A stretch of DNA of 64,000 nt from Paralithodes platypus (lineage: Eukaryota > Arthropoda > Malacostraca > Decapoda > Lithodidae): the NCBI GenBank assembly GCA_032716605.1, contig CM064480.1:21911651-21975650 (forward strand), written 5' to 3'. This document shows, in pieces, positions 62,668-64,000 of this stretch. Under the pieces are notes generated by a model. That model did not search any database, was not told the DNA's origin, and saw only the letters and a program-made list of their open reading frames with translations. A program made the translations under genes and the position numbers. How positions within the stretch are numbered: the stretch's first letter is position 1; each line of letters begins with the position of its first letter.

Positions 62668-63022
62668 AGAAGCTTGTGCTTTAGCAAATTGAGGAGCAGT
62701 AGGATCGCGGTCAAGTTCATGGAGCGGGCCAATCCCAGGTACCATAACCCGTAACCCGGCGCTCCCCGCCAACCCCAATTTTGTCCTTGTTGGGATTCTG
62801 GGAGCAGTTGACATATCGAGATATTGTTAGACTCTTTCCCCCCTTATCTTGGCTTGGACATATTGTGGGCTGGTGCCGGCATTCCGTAAATGGCGTCAGA
62901 ATATCAGTGACGTGCACAGGGGCGGGGGGCTTGGGGTGCTTGAGCCCCTTCCCTTTTCCTTCTTCATATATAAAGTGCCCTTTTAGTCAAAATAAATCAA
63001 TACATTATAGTATATTGTTACA
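62668..63022. other. Spacer
   Basis: About 355 bp without a supported gene. No repeat was recognised apart from a GC-rich block near 62925-62950. Confidence 0.35.
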
Positions 63023-63396
63023 TTAACCCCTGTGGAGTGGGCATATTGCCCCAAAATTACCTTCATTCCCTGCTCATTTTCATGCATAAGCAAGAGACAG
63101 AGAATAATACAATATAATATCCTTGAAAGTACAATGATACAGCTTTCCTGATACACCTGAATCATCCCTGTACGACACATGCTTATCTTGAAACGATCTT
63201 GCAAACGAAGGCCAAAATCGGTAAAAATTGAGCAATTGTTTGCTGTTTTTTCTATTGTTACGACCGGGGCTACGAATAAAACAAGGGCACTTAATGATTG
63301 GACTAGTAATAGGGCACTATGCAACAACGGTACGCTAGATCCAAACCCTCGAACTTATATGCCGGCGAACAAAACACCTATTCCCTCCAGAGTTAA
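63023..63396. mobile_element. TTAA-flanked MITE, copy M3
   Basis: TTAA at 63023-63026 and 63393-63396, with termini CCCCTGTGGAGTGGGC and CTCTGGAGGGAATAGG. The core repeats the shared stretch of M1 and M2 on the minus strand (LCLLLMHENEQGMK as peptide), including TTTTCATGCATAA and CCAAAATCGGTAAAA. Confidence 0.58.
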
Positions 63397-63536
63397 TCTG
63401 CGATAGTGGGGTATCCTTAACTGGGCATAAATGTACTCTACTTCAGGCTAACCCACACTGGTATAGCCTGATAACAAACAAGATGCAAGTTACGTTAAAA
63501 TGCATAAAAAGGAATCTATGGAAAGATCAATTAAAT

Positions 63537-64000
63537 CACTGCAAGGTTATGGTCTTCGAAAGGGGTGAAGTCACAGAGTGTGAGGTGAAGCTGAACGGTC
63601 AGGCTATGGAGATCGTCAACTCTTTTAAGTATCTGGGCAGTGTGTTGAGTAAAGATGGGACTATGGATGAAGAGGTGCGGGAGAGGGTACAACAGGGGAA
63701 GAGGGTTGTAGGAACGCTAAAAGCAGTAACAAGAAATAGGGTGGTCAGTATGGAAGTGAAGAAGTCCTTGCATGACAGTGTGGTAATCCCGACACTGACT
63801 TACGGAAGCGAAGCATGGACGTTGGTTGAGAGACTCAGACCAAGAGTGAGAGCAGTGGAAATGAATTACTTAAGGAGTGCGTGCGGAGTTACATGGAGGG
63901 ATAGACAGACTAATGAGGAAGTAAGAAGGAGGTGTGGTGTGGAGGTAGATGTGCTGGAAAGTGTGAAAAGGAACAACTTGAGATGGTTCGGCCATATGGA
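63537..64000 (+). pseudogene. RTE-like LINE polymerase C-terminal part, runs off the window
   Basis: Open without a stop from about 63520 to the window end: HCKVMVFERGEVTECEVKLN, FKYLGSVLSKDGTMDEEV, VVSMEVKKSLHDSVVIPTLT, YGSEAWTLVERLRPRV and NNLRWFGHM. These correspond to the post-RT region of the LINE at 17434-21130 (SKVMACNRG, LGGVISKDAEVEMEV). The RT core is absent upstream, so it is 5'-truncated. It is marked pseudogene although the visible part is open. Confidence 0.78.

Overview
This window is a slice of a repeat-rich animal nuclear genome, most likely an arthropod and plausibly a decapod crustacean. That is an inference: it carries several DIRS1-like tyrosine-recombinase retrotransposons (a group reported as common in decapods), LINEs of the L2/CR1 and RTE-like types, tRNA-derived SINEs, Tigger/pogo and piggyBac transposons, and only weak traces of host exons. 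There are no bacterial operons, rRNA genes or CRISPR arrays. Nearly all recognisable coding sequence belongs to transposable elements.

Layout. 1-1535: 3' part of an L2/CR1-like LINE. 2.0-4.3 kb: a small LINE scrap, a dispersed repeat, SINE pieces and two phase-compatible candidate exons of a host gene (2966-3024 and 4158-4307). 4.3-8.3 kb: AT-rich, with one 469-bp TA-flanked MITE. 8331-17055: DIRS copy 1 (+). 17.1-21.9 kb: a dispersed repeat apparently split by an RTE-like LINE (-), itself invaded by two SINEs and a TTAA-flanked MITE. 22.3-23.9 kb: a TIR element containing another TTAA MITE. 24441-36300: DIRS copy 2 (-), carrying a complete Tigger transposon (26444-29164) and a truncated LINE (30787-31240). 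36.3-36.8 kb: microsatellite and three near-palindromes. 36802-44565: DIRS copy 3 (-) with a ~0.93-kb internal deletion. 44.7-50.1 kb: MITE, LINE scrap, 207-bp tandem repeat and SINEs. 50222-53163: piggyBac transposase (-) with one in-frame stop. 53985-62667: DIRS copy 4 (-). 63-64 kb: TTAA MITE and the start of another LINE fragment.

The DIRS family is the main content. Each copy has inverted terminal repeats, an internal complementary region (ICR) equal to the reverse complement of the joined right and left ends, a ~1.8-kb leader with hairpins, gag (zinc-binding N-terminus, Ser/Arg-rich domain, basic C-terminus), pol (RT with YLDD, RNase H, degenerate methyltransferase-like domain) and a tyrosine recombinase. 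Lengths agree: 8.7 kb for copies 1 and 4; copy 3 is shorter by its deletion; copy 2 is longer by its two insertions. No copy is fully intact.

The most interesting signals are a conserved A AAA AAC heptamer touching the gag stop (candidate -1 frameshift into pol), a third reading frame leading into the recombinase that stays open across pol, a private variant shared by terminus and ICR in copy 3, an uninterrupted Tigger transposase with a PCNA-box-like motif, TTAA-flanked MITEs sharing a core, and a piggyBac protein with a long low-complexity N-terminus.
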